Positions 19,863 through 30,212 of a stretch of DNA of 64,000 bases are shown here, piece by piece. Numbering within the stretch: the first letter of the stretch is position 1; each line of letters starts with the position of its first letter. This DNA is from CAVXXB01 sp963765585 (GTDB lineage Bacteria > Calditrichota > Calditrichia > JAJRVZ01), in contig CAVXXB010000005.1 in assembly GCA_963765585.1 (NCBI GenBank), forward strand, positions 225,306 through 289,305, read 5' to 3'. The notes beneath the pieces were generated by a model. That model did not search any database and had not been told where the DNA came from. It worked only from the letters and a program-made list of their open reading frames with translations. Both the position numbers and the translations under genes were made by a program.

Positions 19863-20250
19863 ATGGATGAGAAGTTAATGAAGCATGGTGCTTTTAGTCT
19901 GGTTTGAACTGATGACTAGTGATGTGGGTGCCGCCAAGAAGTTTTATTCGGAGTTGATGAAATGGGACATCAAAGACATGCCTATGGAAAATATGAACTA
20001 TTCTGTCGCCAGTGTTGATGGTGAAGATGTTGGCGGTCTTATGTCCATGCCTCCGGACTCAGAAGAAATGCCTCCGGCCTGGGGTCTATATATTACAGTA
20101 GATGATGTGGATGCGACCGCAGCAAAGGCAAAAGAATTAGGCGGAAAAGTATTGGTTGAACCACAGGATATTCCCCAGGTTGGACGATTTTGCGTTATTC
20201 AGGATCCGCAAGGTGCCTGGTTTTCCGCAATTACTTACGTCCAGTCATAA
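19863..20250 (+). CDS. VOC (glyoxalase/bleomycin-resistance) family protein, one frameshift
   Basis: 128 residues after repair. ATG at 19863 with a GGAGGA ribosome site reads MDEKLMKHGAFS, then one extra base near 19898 shifts the frame; the rest is open from 19885 as FELMTSDVGAAKKFYSELMKW. The two halves form the paired beta-alpha-beta-beta-beta modules of the VOC fold, with GKVLVEPQDIPQVGRFCVIQDPQGAWFS at the end typical of CFP30B-like proteins. The metal ligands common in glyoxalase I are not all evident, so the reaction is unknown. A strong terminator follows at 20321 and a candidate operator precedes it. Confidence 0.78.
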
Positions 20251-20320
20251 CCCCGCCGGCAAATGCAGCGCCGGGATCTGATCCCGTAAATTCTGCATTT
20301 CCTTCCCAAGCCCCGGAAAG

Positions 20321-20357
20321 CCTGAGGTGATTATCTTAATCCCTCAGGTTTTTTTTT
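20321..20357 (+). terminator. Rho-independent terminator of the VOC gene
   Basis: Perfect 7-bp stem CCTGAGG / CCTCAGG (20321-20327 and 20342-20348) with a 14-nt loop, followed directly by nine T, 70 bp after the VOC stop codon. Confidence 0.92.
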
Positions 20358-20383
20358 GATGGCATGCTTTTATTTTTAAAGAT

Positions 20384-20700
20384 TAACCACAGAGAGCACT
20401 GAGAAGACACAGAGTTCGCTAAGAAAGAATAAAATAATATAAAATCCGCGTAAATCCGTGTTATCCGTGTAATCCGCGTTCTATTGACAAACTAGCATAA
20501 CCCAGTTGAATTTTTAAAGATTAATCACAGAGAGCACTGAGAAGGCACAGAGTCCGCAGAGAATACATATTTAATTCTTTATAAAACTGCAATGCGCGGA
20601 ATGGTCTCAGACCGTTCCCTGCATTAGGTGATTATAAAAATTACTTAAATTATACCGCGAGAATCCGTGTAATCCGTGTAATCCGCGTTCTATTGGAAAG
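20384..20700. repeat. Two copies of a CACAGAG / TCCGCGT composite intergenic repeat
   Basis: Copy one (20384-20483) has ACCACAGAGAGCACTGAGAA, then ATCCGCGTAAATCCGTGTTA-type units ending GCGTTCTATTG. Copy two (20513-20698) has the same order with 90 bp of extra sequence between the modules. No gene is visible in this gap. Confidence 0.65.
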
Positions 20701-21102
20701 TTAAATAAACCGCTTTTTCAGATCACCGGTAGGAATGAGACAACTATCTTTTTTCCCAAACCAGTTATATCTGTTCCTGGCTACAAAATCATAGATCGAA
20801 TCTCTGACAAATCGGGGAAGAATTACTCCTGTCTTTAATAAACACCACGGAAATTTGAGATATTTCGAGATTTTTATAACAGCTTCTGACTTTATATAAC
20901 TTTGGTCATCCTCAATAAATATGATTGTATCCATCTTATCTACCGGCAAATTATGTAATTTAAGTAAATCCTTTGCTTCTTCAGATTGAATCCAGCCAAA
21001 ACGCAACACCGGATTTTTTTCGTATAAGTACACAAAACTAAAAAAAGCGGAACACAGATTACACACTCCGTCAAACAAGATTATCTTTTGATCGTTATTC
21101 AT
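20701..21102 (-). CDS. DCC (DUF393) family thiol-disulfide-type protein
   Basis: 133 residues. It opens ILFDGVCNLCSAFFSF, the defining DxxVCxxC signature near the N-terminus, and continues with FGWIQSEEAKDLL, DTIIFIEDDQSYIKSEAV and a C-terminal hydrophobic segment with RDSIYDFVARNRYNWFGKKDSC, all characteristic of the DCC family. Members have a thioredoxin-like fold and are predicted oxidoreductases without a settled substrate. No clear Shine-Dalgarno site precedes the ATG, as is common in Bacteroidetes-like genomes. It stands alone between repeat-rich gaps. Confidence 0.85.
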   Translation of the reverse strand: MNNDQKIILFDGVCNLCSAFFSFVYLYEKNPVLRFGWIQSEEAKDLLKLHNLPVDKMDTIIFIEDDQSYIKSEAVIKISKYLKFPWCLLKTGVILPRFVRDSIYDFVARNRYNWFGKKDSCLIPTGDLKKRFI

Positions 21103-21285
21103 GATTTACTTATTTCTCAATATTTTATCAGTAATAATTTATAATATTAAAAAAGAAAATTATATTTCCAAGGTATATATAACCATTTTTAGTTATAAAT
21201 ACCTTCTAACTCCGAATATCATTAAACCACTTGGTATTCAGGCCGAGAATATATCAAAGACGTAATACAATATATTTCATCTGCG

Positions 21286-24200
21286 ATGGATTTTAAAAAC
21301 AAAGGGCTCGGCCTGATGAGATTCTTAAAAATTCATGTATCTTTAACTCTCCTCTTCATTTGTCTCTTAATTCATGTACTTGTCACTCCCGTGTTTTCTG
21401 TTCGCGAATACAAACCGGTCATAGAAGATCCCATGCTGGAAAAATGGCGTTGGGTCAAATTTCCTGAGCTAAGCAGCAGAGGCATTCGCTGCATGACTGA
21501 AGATATTAATTCAGCCATGTGGTTTGGATTAGACGAAGGTCTGATTAATTATGATGGTTACCATTGGCAGGATCATAATGCTGCAAACGGATTTACTGAT
21601 GCGCCGGTTCGGGCGGTCTTGTGTTCCCAGGACGATAAAATTTATGCAGGTACTGATTCTGGTCTTTTTGTTCACGATCCATCAGGATGGAAAAATGTTT
21701 TTATTACACCGGCCGGTTCCGGACTAATATATAATACGATTATTGAGCTGGATGGTGATAATATCCTCTGTGCGACCAATCTGGGCCTGCTTTGGCTGAA
21801 CAATTCAACTATCACAATCTACATGACAAATTACTCCCGGGATAAAATGCAACTGTCAGATTCACATGTGATTGTTGTGCCTGAACGATTGACGGTTGGT
21901 AATCAGTTTAATGTATCAGATATCTATTTGGACGTTAATGGCGATCTCTGGATTGCATCAGGATATGATAATGGCAATAGTGGGAAAATCCTTATAGGTA
22001 AAGTGGATGTTGATAGTGATGGGGATTTCGAATTTATAACTGTACATAGTGAAAATCCGGATCATAGATTTTATAATGGTTCAAAGATCATCCAAACCAA
22101 AGATAAAAAAATCTGGATTATCAATAATCAGCATGACCAGGGACTTCTGACGCTATGAAAGATAATAAATTTAAAAGATTTAATCTCGGTAAATATTTTG
22201 GAGAGGATGAAATTAACTCAAGTATTCAGGAATCCAAAGATGGCACATTATTTATTGGCGGGCTTGGCAAAATTTTTACTCAAAAGCATGGTGACTGGCA
22301 ATTATATGCATCACCGGCTATACCAATTCCATCTTCAACAAGAATTTTAATATATGAATCATCAGATGGTAGTCTTTGGATTGCCGGGCGCCAGAACGAA
22401 GTGTATAAACTGGACTATAGCCAAAGTACCTGGGCAACTTACCGTCATCTGAATTTTGAAGGAGAATTAGATAACGGCACTCAGATTTTTATTTCAGTTA
22501 ATGGTCGCATAGTATTACGGAACGGGGACCGTTGGCGTTCATTTGGGACTGAAGATGGGGCGATTGAGGCGCCGGTGAGGGCAATCACCACAAAATCCGG
22601 TGAAATATGGGTTGCAGGAAGTCATAATGGTGTTGCGGCGACAGCATACCTCAAAAATGAAAAATGGCACCGTCAATTACATCCAAATCTATCATGGAAT
22701 ATTGATTATCGGGCAGTGGTTGAGGATAGTGAAGGGAATCTGTGGTTTGGTGGAAATGTGGATGTGGATCTGGAGAGCGGACAGCGGGCAGGAACCGCCT
22801 TACTGAAAAATCCTTCAGTAAATAAATCTGATTTTATTTATTATCCCAGCCGGCAAAATGAACCCGGTGCATATGGTCTTGGTCAGTCAGGCGACGGTCA
22901 GATGTGGATGGCCGGAATAGGTAGTTGCACAATCATCGATAATGAATGGCATGTCGTGGATAAACCGGAGGAATTGCAGTTTCATGCTGATTATATGTGC
23001 AGCAGCGAGGATGGCATACTCTGGGTTGGATCAAGATATTATGGAGTATTCCGCTTTGACGGAAATGAATGGAAAAACTATACCATTGCTGATGGTCTGG
23101 TCAGTAACTCCATTACTTTCATTTTGCCAGAGTCAGAGGACTGTGTCTGGATTGCCAGTGATAAGGGGATCAGTAAATTTGATGGCCGGAGCTGGACGAA
23201 TCATGTGTTTCCTGATGAACTGACAATTATAAAGGAAGGTGGATCACTTAGAAAATCTGTGAGCGGAGGAATCTGGATTAATAAAACTTCCCGCGAATGG
23301 AACCGTCGTATGTTAGGCGGCAGAAAGGTTCTGACCAAAAAAATGCTGGAATACCGGACAGTGTTCTATCAACCTGATACCCTGAGTCCAATGACCGAAA
23401 TAACATTATATGATGAACAAGTATATCAACCGGGAAACACAATTATCTCATGGGCGGGATTAGATCCCTGGTCCAGAACATCCACTGAAGAACTGCAATA
23501 TTCATACCGTATGGATGGCGGCGACTGGTCTCCCTTCTCTTACAAAACTAACAATATCTTTTTATCTTTACCTGATGGGGACCATATGTTTGAAGTCCGG
23601 TCACGGGATCTGGATTATAACATCGATTCAAAACCAGCACGGGTTGAGTTTAATGTGGCTCCGCCGTTTTACCGGCATCCGCTGTTTTATATCCCCATGC
23701 TTCTACTGATGGCTATCATTGTATTATTACAAATACGAGTGATGAGAAGAGGGAAAAAATTACGGACAGCTAAAAAAGAGACAGACAATATTCTATTTAA
23801 CGTTGATGAAGGATTGATGTTAATTAACAGCGATTGCATTATTGGCAGTCAATATTCAAAGGTGTTGGAGAAAATATTCGAGGAGAGCACTCTGGCGCAA
23901 TGTAACCTGTTTGACATCCTTGCTGGCAAAATTGATAAACAACTCCTCAAAACAACATCTGATTTTCTGGATCTACTGTTTAAAGAAAATTATGATCAGT
24001 CCATGATGGATGATTTAAATCCCTTATCGGAAGTTAGTCTTAGTTTTGAGGACAAAAACGCAGTCAAATATCTTGCCTTTAATTTCCGAAATATCGATAC
24101 CGGCGATGGTAACCAGAATGAGGTAATGGTAACTGTTAAAGATATATCTGAACAGGTTATCCTGGAACAACAACTGAAGGAATCGCAGCAGGATGCCAAG

Positions 24201-25160
24201 AGACAAATGGACTGGTTGGTCAACATCTTACATGTGGATCCGCCATTACTTCAGGAGTTTGTTGTATCTGCCAATGAAGAAGTAAAGAAAGTTGAAGGAT
24301 TATTCACGGATAGTCACGATGAAAAGGATCGGGATGAAATTCTAAAAACTGTTTACCGTTCGATCCATCTGATTAAGGGCAATGCCAGCCTGCTGGCCTT
24401 AAAAGCTTTTTCTGAACAGGCACATGAATTTGAAGAAAAAATTAGTCTAATCCAAAGTAAGGAAAAAATTCAGAAATCAGATTTTCAGGAATTGCTAAAT
24501 GAATTGAAAAAAATCAAAAAAACTCTGGATGAAGTAAATAATTTACTTGAACGTATTGGGAAAATTCATGAACAAATGCGTCCCCGCCGTAGTTATGAAC
24601 ATAAAGTCATGGTCCAGTCATTTAAAAATTTAGTAGCCCAACTGAGCGAGGAACAGAATAAACCGATCCGTTTAAATTCTGAAGACTTTAAAATCGAAGA
24701 GATTCCGCATAAGGAGCGTATCTTCGCCAAAGATATAATGGTACAATTAGTACGGAATTCTGTCGCACACGGCATTCAGGATGTAGATCAGCGAGAAAAA
24801 AATAATAAACCAAAGGAAGCAGAAATAACCATTAAAACATATTCGAACGCAGATTCTTTTTCATTTTCCGTTGGGGATGATGGCATTGGTATCCAGATAG
24901 AAAAGCTTAAAGAAATGGCTATTCAAAGCGGGAAGTGGAATGCGGAGGAAATCGCAGATTGGGATGATCAAAAAGTGTTGGATCTTGTCTATGAACACGG
25001 CATATCTACGAATGAAAGTTCTGATCTCATATCCGGTAGGGGGGTAGGGCTGGATTTGGTAAAAGAAAAGGTGTGGTCACGGAACGGTGAAATCAAAATT
25101 GAATTTGAACCGGGAAAATTTTGTCAGTTTAAAGTAAAGGTCCCCAAAAAATCCCAATAA
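21286..25160 (+). CDS. Propeller-sensor CheA-like histidine kinase, split by a probable one-base deletion
   Basis: Two frames meet at an ATGA overlap (22155-22158). Beta-propeller repeats run through the junction, so this is probably one protein of ~1291 residues that lost a base. Order: N-terminal membrane/signal helix; Reg_prop-type repeats (MWFGLDEGLINYDG, GSLWIAGR, GILWVGSRYYGVFRFDG, CVWIASDKGISKFDG); a Y_Y_Y-like domain (DGDHMFEVRSRD); one membrane helix (FYIPMLLLMAIIVLLQIRV); a PAS-like region; an Hpt domain with HLIKGNA (His 738 of the second segment); and a CheA-type ATPase with N box LVRNSVAHGI, G1 DDGIGI and G2 GRGVGLDLV. There is no HisKA dimerisation helix and no regulatory P5 or receiver domain, so phosphate must pass to an unlinked response regulator. 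The periplasmic propeller probably senses a ligand. Confidence 0.8.
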
Positions 25161-25210
25161 AAAAGGGCTGTCCCATCCATGAGAAATCAGCCCAATATTT
25201 AAATATTGGT

Positions 25211-25240
25211 AATTGGAAAAAAATAAATTTTTTTCCAATT
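25211..25240. terminator. Bidirectional A7/T7 hairpin between convergent genes
   Basis: Perfect 13-bp arms AATTGGAAAAAAA / TTTTTTTCCAATT around TAAA. It is symmetric, so either strand ends the stem with a U-rich arm; it lies between the convergent kinase and Spy-like genes. A weaker GGGCTG/CAGCCC stem (25166-25194) precedes it. Confidence 0.6.
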
Positions 25241-25308
25241 CGTCATCCTGAACTTGCTTCAGGATCTAATTAAATAGACTCTGAAATAAATTCAGAGTGA
25301 CAAATCAT
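25241..25308. repeat. GTCATCCTGAA two-hairpin dispersed element
   Basis: GTCA (25242) and TGAC (25298) enclose two stem-loops: CCTGAACTTGCTTCAGG and CTCTGAAATAAATTCAGAG. A related element occurs at 49162-49250, and a half copy at 32595-32622. Confidence 0.6.
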
Positions 25309-25314
25309 TAAAAC

Positions 25315-26064
25315 CTAATGCATCCCACCAGGGCCTTGCCGGTGTCCTCTGTGTGGATGTCTTCCTGCAAATTCCGCTTTCATTTCCTCAAACAGGGCAA
25401 GCTGTTCTTCATTAAGGAGCGCCTTGACTGCGTCACGAAATTCCTGCATCAGTGCACGGCCTTCTTCATGACATTGTCTCGGATCTGCCTGATCAGCTCG
25501 TAATTCAAGCATCTTTGCACCGTACTCGGCCATTAATTCTTTAACTGCGGTCTGCTGATCTTCGTCAAGATTTAACAGTTCAGTTAAATGCGCTACCCTT
25601 TTTTCCACTACAATATCCGGATATTGACCGGCTTCAATTTGTGCCTGAATTTGATCAAGCAGTGCTTTTTGTTCATCGGTAAGTATACTGAGAATTTCTT
25701 CCATCATCGCCTGGCGTGTCGCTTCATGCTGTGCTCTTAAATCTTCCCGATTCATTTCACCCCTGGCCTGCATATGCAGCTCATGCATCTCGGCACGATG
25801 CTTTTCACCAATTTCACGTAATTGTTCTTTCTGTTCGTCTGTCAAATCGAGTACCCATAAGAAAAACGGGCCGGGGCCATTAAGTATAAAATTATCAATC
25901 TCTTCGGCTTCAATAGGGGCTTCATTACCTAACATGTACAAAGAAACAGCATCATCCTGGGAATAAGCTGCAAATGATTGCTGTGCCACCGGTGTTTCCT
26001 GATTGCAACTGATCATTGAAATAGTCGAAATGGCCAATAATAGAAAAATAAAAAACTTCCTCAT
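25315..26064 (-). CDS. Spy/LTXXQ-like periplasmic lipoprotein
   Basis: 249 residues from ATG at 26064 (AGGAG upstream; the in-frame TTG at 26070 is less likely). The lipoprotein signal ends SMISC. Two long helical LTxxQ-type blocks follow: LDLTDEQKEQLREIGEKH and ILTDEQKALLDQI, then LNLDEDQQTAVKELMAEYG and LLNEEQLALFEEM. This is the Spy/CpxP pattern of ATP-independent envelope chaperones or metal-stress sensors. A CHEEG segment and a His-rich C-terminus (GRHPHRGHRQGPGGMH) suggest metal binding. It is convergent with the kinase gene. Confidence 0.78.
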   Translation of the reverse strand: MRKFFIFLLLAISTISMISCNQETPVAQQSFAAYSQDDAVSLYMLGNEAPIEAEEIDNFILNGPGPFFLWVLDLTDEQKEQLREIGEKHRAEMHELHMQARGEMNREDLRAQHEATRQAMMEEILSILTDEQKALLDQIQAQIEAGQYPDIVVEKRVAHLTELLNLDEDQQTAVKELMAEYGAKMLELRADQADPRQCHEEGRALMQEFRDAVKALLNEEQLALFEEMKAEFAGRHPHRGHRQGPGGMH

Positions 26065-26070
26065 AATCAA

Positions 26071-26501
26071 ATGTCTCCTGTTTATGGTTTTATTATGTGC
26101 GCATGGTTTGATTAGTTCTACAACGATTTTAGGTTCCTGTTCCTCCTTTTTTTTAATTTGCCTGATTTTGAAATAAATATTTGTTTTGCGTACTTAGCTT
26201 CTCCTCTGCGAACTTTGCGGTTAGAAATATGTAAATACCTGGTCAGGACAAGACATATAATCAATAAATTAGACAATTAAAAAAACTAAATATTCCCCAT
26301 ACTGTGTATGTTTGTTAATTTTTTTCCAAATATTGAAGATTGATTTATTTTTTAATCAATTTTTGTTACATTAGGATGCCATTGGGACTCAATTATTTTA
26401 ATATATACACATAATCAAATCTGTTGCGTTAACAATATCCGTTATTTCCGTAATGGATTGAATCAATTTATGGACTCAAATGAATAATAAGGAATAATAG
26501 G
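26071..26501. other. Divergent AT-rich intergenic region
   Basis: About 430 bp between divergent genes. A single arm of the CTTTGCGGTTA repeat family lies at 26203-26225, and a TTGATT / AATCAA stem followed by T occurs near 26340-26365. No gene is apparent. Confidence 0.5.
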
Positions 26502-27924
26502 ATGAAAAAAGTAATCTGGATGTTGCCACTTATTATATTATTGATACATTCCGGCCAGGCACAATCACTGTATTCTTCCAACAATGATTCATTAATTGCA
26601 GCTGATGGTGGATTATATCCCGGATCCGGCCCTCGTGGAAGAAATGAATCCACGAAAACCCTTATGGGTGCCTGTGGTGGAGGGCGTTGGATTAAACGTT
26701 GGACTGGCTGCATTTAATGCGTATGTCATGGACTCGCATTTTGCAAAGATTAGTTTTAAAACCGTGGAGCATAATTTTGAGATCGGTTATTCCACTGATG
26801 CAGATGCCTTTTCAGGTAATATGTTTTCACACCCGTTCCACGGATCAATATATTACAATCTTTCCCGTTCCAGTGGTTATGGCTACTGGACTTCTATGGG
26901 TGTGGCTGCGTTTGGCAGCTGGCAATGGGAATTCTTTATGGAAAATGAACCCCCGGCATTCAACGACTGGATAATGACCTCCGTAAGCGGATCTATGATC
27001 GGTGAGATGTTTTATCGTTTTTCAAATTTGATTCTAAATGAAAGTCTGCAGGGAGCCAGCCGGGTCTGGAATGAAATTGGTGCCGGTATATTTAATCCGG
27101 GTAGAGTATTCAACCGGTTGATTTATGGTCGTACGGCACGGGTTAGTTCTACCAAATTGTATGAGAAAAGAGGCGTTCTTGGGGAACTGGGCTTTGGTAT
27201 GAATAATGTGGCAGATGGTACGAGTTTTGAGAATGGTCAGAAGAACGGTATGTTTACGATCGACTATACTTACGGTAGATTATTTAAAAGTGGAAAGTTT
27301 AAACCATTAGATTTCTTCCGTTTTAACCTGGCTGTTAATTTTGGTGGCGTTCAGCCGGCGATTGGTCAGTTTAGAATATATGGTATTCTTCATGGCAAAC
27401 AATCAAGTGCCGGGGATGGCAAATTCATTTGGGGCCTTTTTCAACATTATGATTTCCTCGAGAGTAATGTATACCAGATCGGTGCGACGAGTATGGGGGC
27501 AGGAATTGGTTACCGTTCTTCCGGAAAGGGCAGTGTGAGTTTTGTTGGTATGCTGCATGGTGCCGCATTGCTGATGGGCGGTGTAAACTCAGAATACGCA
27601 AATAATTATAAAGTATCATTTCTTGATTCAGCGCGCACCTATAATATGGGGCCCGGTGCCCATGCGAAACTTGAGACCTTTTTGCGCTTTTCATTTGGAT
27701 CATTGTATGTTGGTTATAGTTTCTGGTGGATACATACATGGGATGGCGCTCCAGGAGATGAATTGGTGGGTATGTGGTCACCCAAATTGCGAATCAGAAT
27801 TTACGACCGCTGGTATCTGGGACTCGAATACCTGTTTTATCATAAAATTGGGTTATATGATCAATATGAAAACACGGATGTTCGCAATAATGAACAGCGG
27901 CTATTCATATCGTACTCTTTTTGA
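26502..27924 (+). CDS. DUF3943 family outer-membrane protein, one frameshift
   Basis: 473 residues after removing one base near 26591-26596 (TCATTAATTG read as TCATTATTG). The first frame supplies the signal peptide (MKKVIWMLPLIILLIHSGQAQ); the second carries the conserved body: PLWVPVVEGVGLNVGLAAFN, DAFSGNMFSHPFHGSIYYN, GSWQWEFFMENEPPAFNDW and GEMFYRFSNLIL, the DUF3943 pattern. It ends in a beta-strand with LFISYSF, typical of barrel proteins. The probable location is the outer membrane; function unknown. The start has an AAGGAATAATAGG leader rather than a strong Shine-Dalgarno site. Confidence 0.8.
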
Positions 27925-28069
27925 AGAGACGAAATAAACCTCAGAGGGACACTTCGTGTTCTCATTTGAATTGGTTTTAATTCCGTGGTTAAATAGTCCT
28001 GGGATTGTTTCGTGTGTATTTAAGATACGAATGGAAATAGAATTGCTTAAATCAATAAATATTAAATAC

Positions 28070-28095
28070 TTACTCTGTGTACTCTGTGGTATAAA
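28070..28095. repeat. Single arm of the CTCTGTGGT repeat family
   Basis: TTACTCTGTGTACTCTGTGG at 28072-28091, matching the arms at 20384, 20516 and 41927-42001. It lies 40 bp before the next start codon. The rest of 27925-28127 shows nothing recognisable. Confidence 0.5.
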
Positions 28096-28127
28096 TTTGT
28101 ACGACAGATATTTCAAGGAGATATAAA

Positions 28128-28712
28128 ATGAAGTCAATGATAGTAATTTTTGTATTTCTAATGTTGGCAGGGAGTCTTTTGGCGCAGGTTGAAGTGCAGA
28201 TAGATACTGATATTGAAACAAATGAAGAATTTGTGACCGCACAAATCGCCATGATAAATTCCATCGGCGAATTCAGAGAAAACTGGGTGGGTGCCAATGC
28301 TTATTATCTGGGTTTTGGCAGAATTTATTCAAATGATTGGGCTCTGATCTTTCAACTCGGTTATTTAAATTTTAAGCAAAATGAAAATGCGGAATTTCGA
28401 GATGGCTCAAATAACGTCCTGGCTTTAACGGTAGGGGGCCGGTATTATATTGCCCGCGGAAAAGTTCGCCCGTTTTTACTTGCCATGAATGGAGTGAATA
28501 TAATCACTGAAAAGTGGACCATGGGGGAAGATTCAAAGGATCATACCATCGGCAGATACCATTTTCAGGTCGGTATTGGTTTATCTGTAATTATGATGGA
28601 ACAACTGGAAATTGAAATTCAGGGAAAATATAATTCACATTTAGTTGAGCCTGCAGTGCCATATAATATGACGGGAATGGAAGTGGGATTGGCGTTTAAC
28701 TACCGGTTATAA
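28128..28712 (+). CDS. Small outer-membrane beta-barrel protein
   Basis: 194 residues. The signal peptide is MKSMIVIFVFLMLAGSLLAQ. The mature part shows alternating hydrophobic strands (NAYYLGFGRIYSNDWALIFQLGYL, LALTVGGRYYIARGKVRPFLL, YHFQVGIGLSVIMMEQLEIEIQGKY) and ends MEVGLAFNYRL, as in 8-stranded OmpA-like or OmpW-like barrels. An AAGGAGAT site lies ideally before the ATG. Its last bases overlap the end of the convergent DUF3187 gene by 6 bp. Function not recognisable. Confidence 0.72.
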   Translation: MKSMIVIFVFLMLAGSLLAQVEVQIDTDIETNEEFVTAQIAMINSIGEFRENWVGANAYYLGFGRIYSNDWALIFQLGYLNFKQNENAEFRDGSNNVLALTVGGRYYIARGKVRPFLLAMNGVNIITEKWTMGEDSKDHTIGRYHFQVGIGLSVIMMEQLEIEIQGKYNSHLVEPAVPYNMTGMEVGLAFNYRL

Positions 28713-29774
28713 TTGCCATTCCAGACCAGCATGCATACCAAAGTCCGGTGCATTTTCGTGGTTAATATAATTCTCGGTCACCCCGATTGAGATACGCATC
28801 GATTTTGAAATATCTATTTTAGATCCCAGCGTCCATTCATAGGATGTTTTGGCAATATCCGCATTAAACTCATGTGATAGTACGCTGGTGAGTATTTGGT
28901 TTTGAATAAGCAGGGACACGGAACTTCCCAGCGGCTGCTCATAAACCAGAATCCATGATAACGAAGGCCGGGTTTTCATCTCCGGTATTAACTTCCACTT
29001 TCCTGGTATAACCACACCTAAATTTGTTGTTGCAAATCCATTGCCGATTTTTTTTGACAGAAGCACATCGGCACCAAAATCAAATGATCCGCTTCCTTTG
29101 AGTGTGTTTACATCGCCGGTGGGCAATTTCGCCGCAATTCTCATTGTCATGGCCGGAAAATGATTGGTTTCGCTGATTAGTAATTGTCTTGCCTGAAGAA
29201 CCACATCACCGATACCCGGTGCACCAAGTTGTCCCTCATTTAAATGAACTTTATTATTCGCGGAGATAAAAAATTGTGTTTGATTGGCCGACATCATGGT
29301 GCGGCTGCGAAACGGATAACCAGCCAATTTATGGAAATTCTCAATGGGAATATCCAGAAATCCGCCATAATAACTGATCAGCGGCAGTTCCAGAGAGACA
29401 GAAAGATCGCGGGAAATCGTATAAGCCACCTGTAAGGCCATGCGGCCGCTCCCGCTGTCAATATAATATTGCCCAGGGGCTGGATCTGTTTGAAGCTGTG
29501 CCGGATCAAATTGCATGCGGTAGTCTGATTGGGGTAATTGACTGAGAATTCCGGCAGATCTGGTATAGGTATTGGCATGGGAATACTGCATGGCAATGTG
29601 CCAGTTTCCTGGCGAATGATGATATGCCTGACCGGCAGTAAATGCCAAAAATGGCAGGGTGGCCGGAAATTGATTCCTTACAGCCAATGGCCCGCGAAAA
29701 TTTATTTCACCGGCATCACAGGGAATAATTCCCGCTATTATTATAAAGATAATAAAAACTGCAATTGATCGCAT
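28707..29774 (-). CDS. DUF3187 family outer-membrane protein
   Basis: 355 residues. The signal peptide ends near PCDA. The mature N-terminus (GPLAVRNQFPATLPFLAF) is the DUF3187 signature. The remainder is beta-rich with strands such as LQVAYTISRDLSVSLELPLI, TMRIAAKLPTGDVNTLKGSGSFDFGADVL, FATTNLGVVIPGKW and a terminal GMHAGLEWQL. Members are predicted outer-membrane barrels resembling transport or sensing proteins of the FadL/Phenol_MetA type. The KLPTGD motif is common in that wider group. The substrate is unknown. Confidence 0.8.
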   Translation of the reverse strand: MRSIAVFIIFIIIAGIIPCDAGEINFRGPLAVRNQFPATLPFLAFTAGQAYHHSPGNWHIAMQYSHANTYTRSAGILSQLPQSDYRMQFDPAQLQTDPAPGQYYIDSGSGRMALQVAYTISRDLSVSLELPLISYYGGFLDIPIENFHKLAGYPFRSRTMMSANQTQFFISANNKVHLNEGQLGAPGIGDVVLQARQLLISETNHFPAMTMRIAAKLPTGDVNTLKGSGSFDFGADVLLSKKIGNGFATTNLGVVIPGKWKLIPEMKTRPSLSWILVYEQPLGSSVSLLIQNQILTSVLSHEFNADIAKTSYEWTLGSKIDISKSMRISIGVTENYINHENAPDFGMHAGLEWQL

Positions 29775-30212
29775 ACGATACTGAACTATCCAGGTTAAAC
29801 ATTAGTTGCATGTTCTACGATTGAGAGTAAATTTAGTTCTTTTTGGTGTCAGGATCATCAGGAATAAGTTAAATTTTGATATAAAATACTATCAGACGAT
29901 ACCAGGTGAATAATATTTTTGACGGGATAACAGGATTTACACGGATGATACTGATTTTCACGGATATTTAATATAATATTCTTTTATCCGCGTAATCCGT
30001 GTCATCCGCGTTCTACTTCTTCTATGTTGTTCCTCTCTTGACCTGGTGTTTACAAACTTTTGACCGCCAAGTGCGCGGAGAAGACGCGAAGTACGAAAAA
30101 TAAATTATTATTAATCTTTGCGTATTTTGCGTAATTCTTAGCGATCTTTGCGGTTAAGAAAATAATGTCCATTTAAAATTTCAAAATAATTTTATTCTGA
30201 CTAAATTAGACT
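29775..30212. repeat. Repeat-rich intergenic region with two hairpin elements
   Basis: Element one (29937-30015) has ACAGGATTTACACGGAT on the left and ATCCGCGTAATCCGTGTCAT on the right, mutually inverted. Element two (30058-30170) has ACCGCCAAGTGCGCGGAGA on the left and TTTGCGTATTTTGCGTAA ... ATCTTTGCGGTTAAG on the right. Both are 9-bp-unit hairpins. No gene is seen. Confidence 0.62.

Noticed and set aside
19898..19907. Selenocysteine readthrough of the TGA in the VOC gene
   Set aside because: The sequence after the TGA in that frame is not VOC-like; the conserved protein continues in another frame, so an inserted base explains it.
20384..20698. CRISPR array
   Set aside because: Repeated units are 7-9 bp, degenerate and without spacers of regular length; no cas genes are present.
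22155..22158. Two separate, translationally coupled genes at the ATGA overlap of the kinase
   Set aside because: The first frame has propeller repeats only and the second starts in mid-propeller, so one split gene is more likely, though coupling cannot be fully excluded.
28070..28297. Minus-strand frame of 75 codons over the start of the small barrel gene
   Set aside because: It is antisense to a gene with a signal peptide and an ideal ribosome site, and has no family resemblance.
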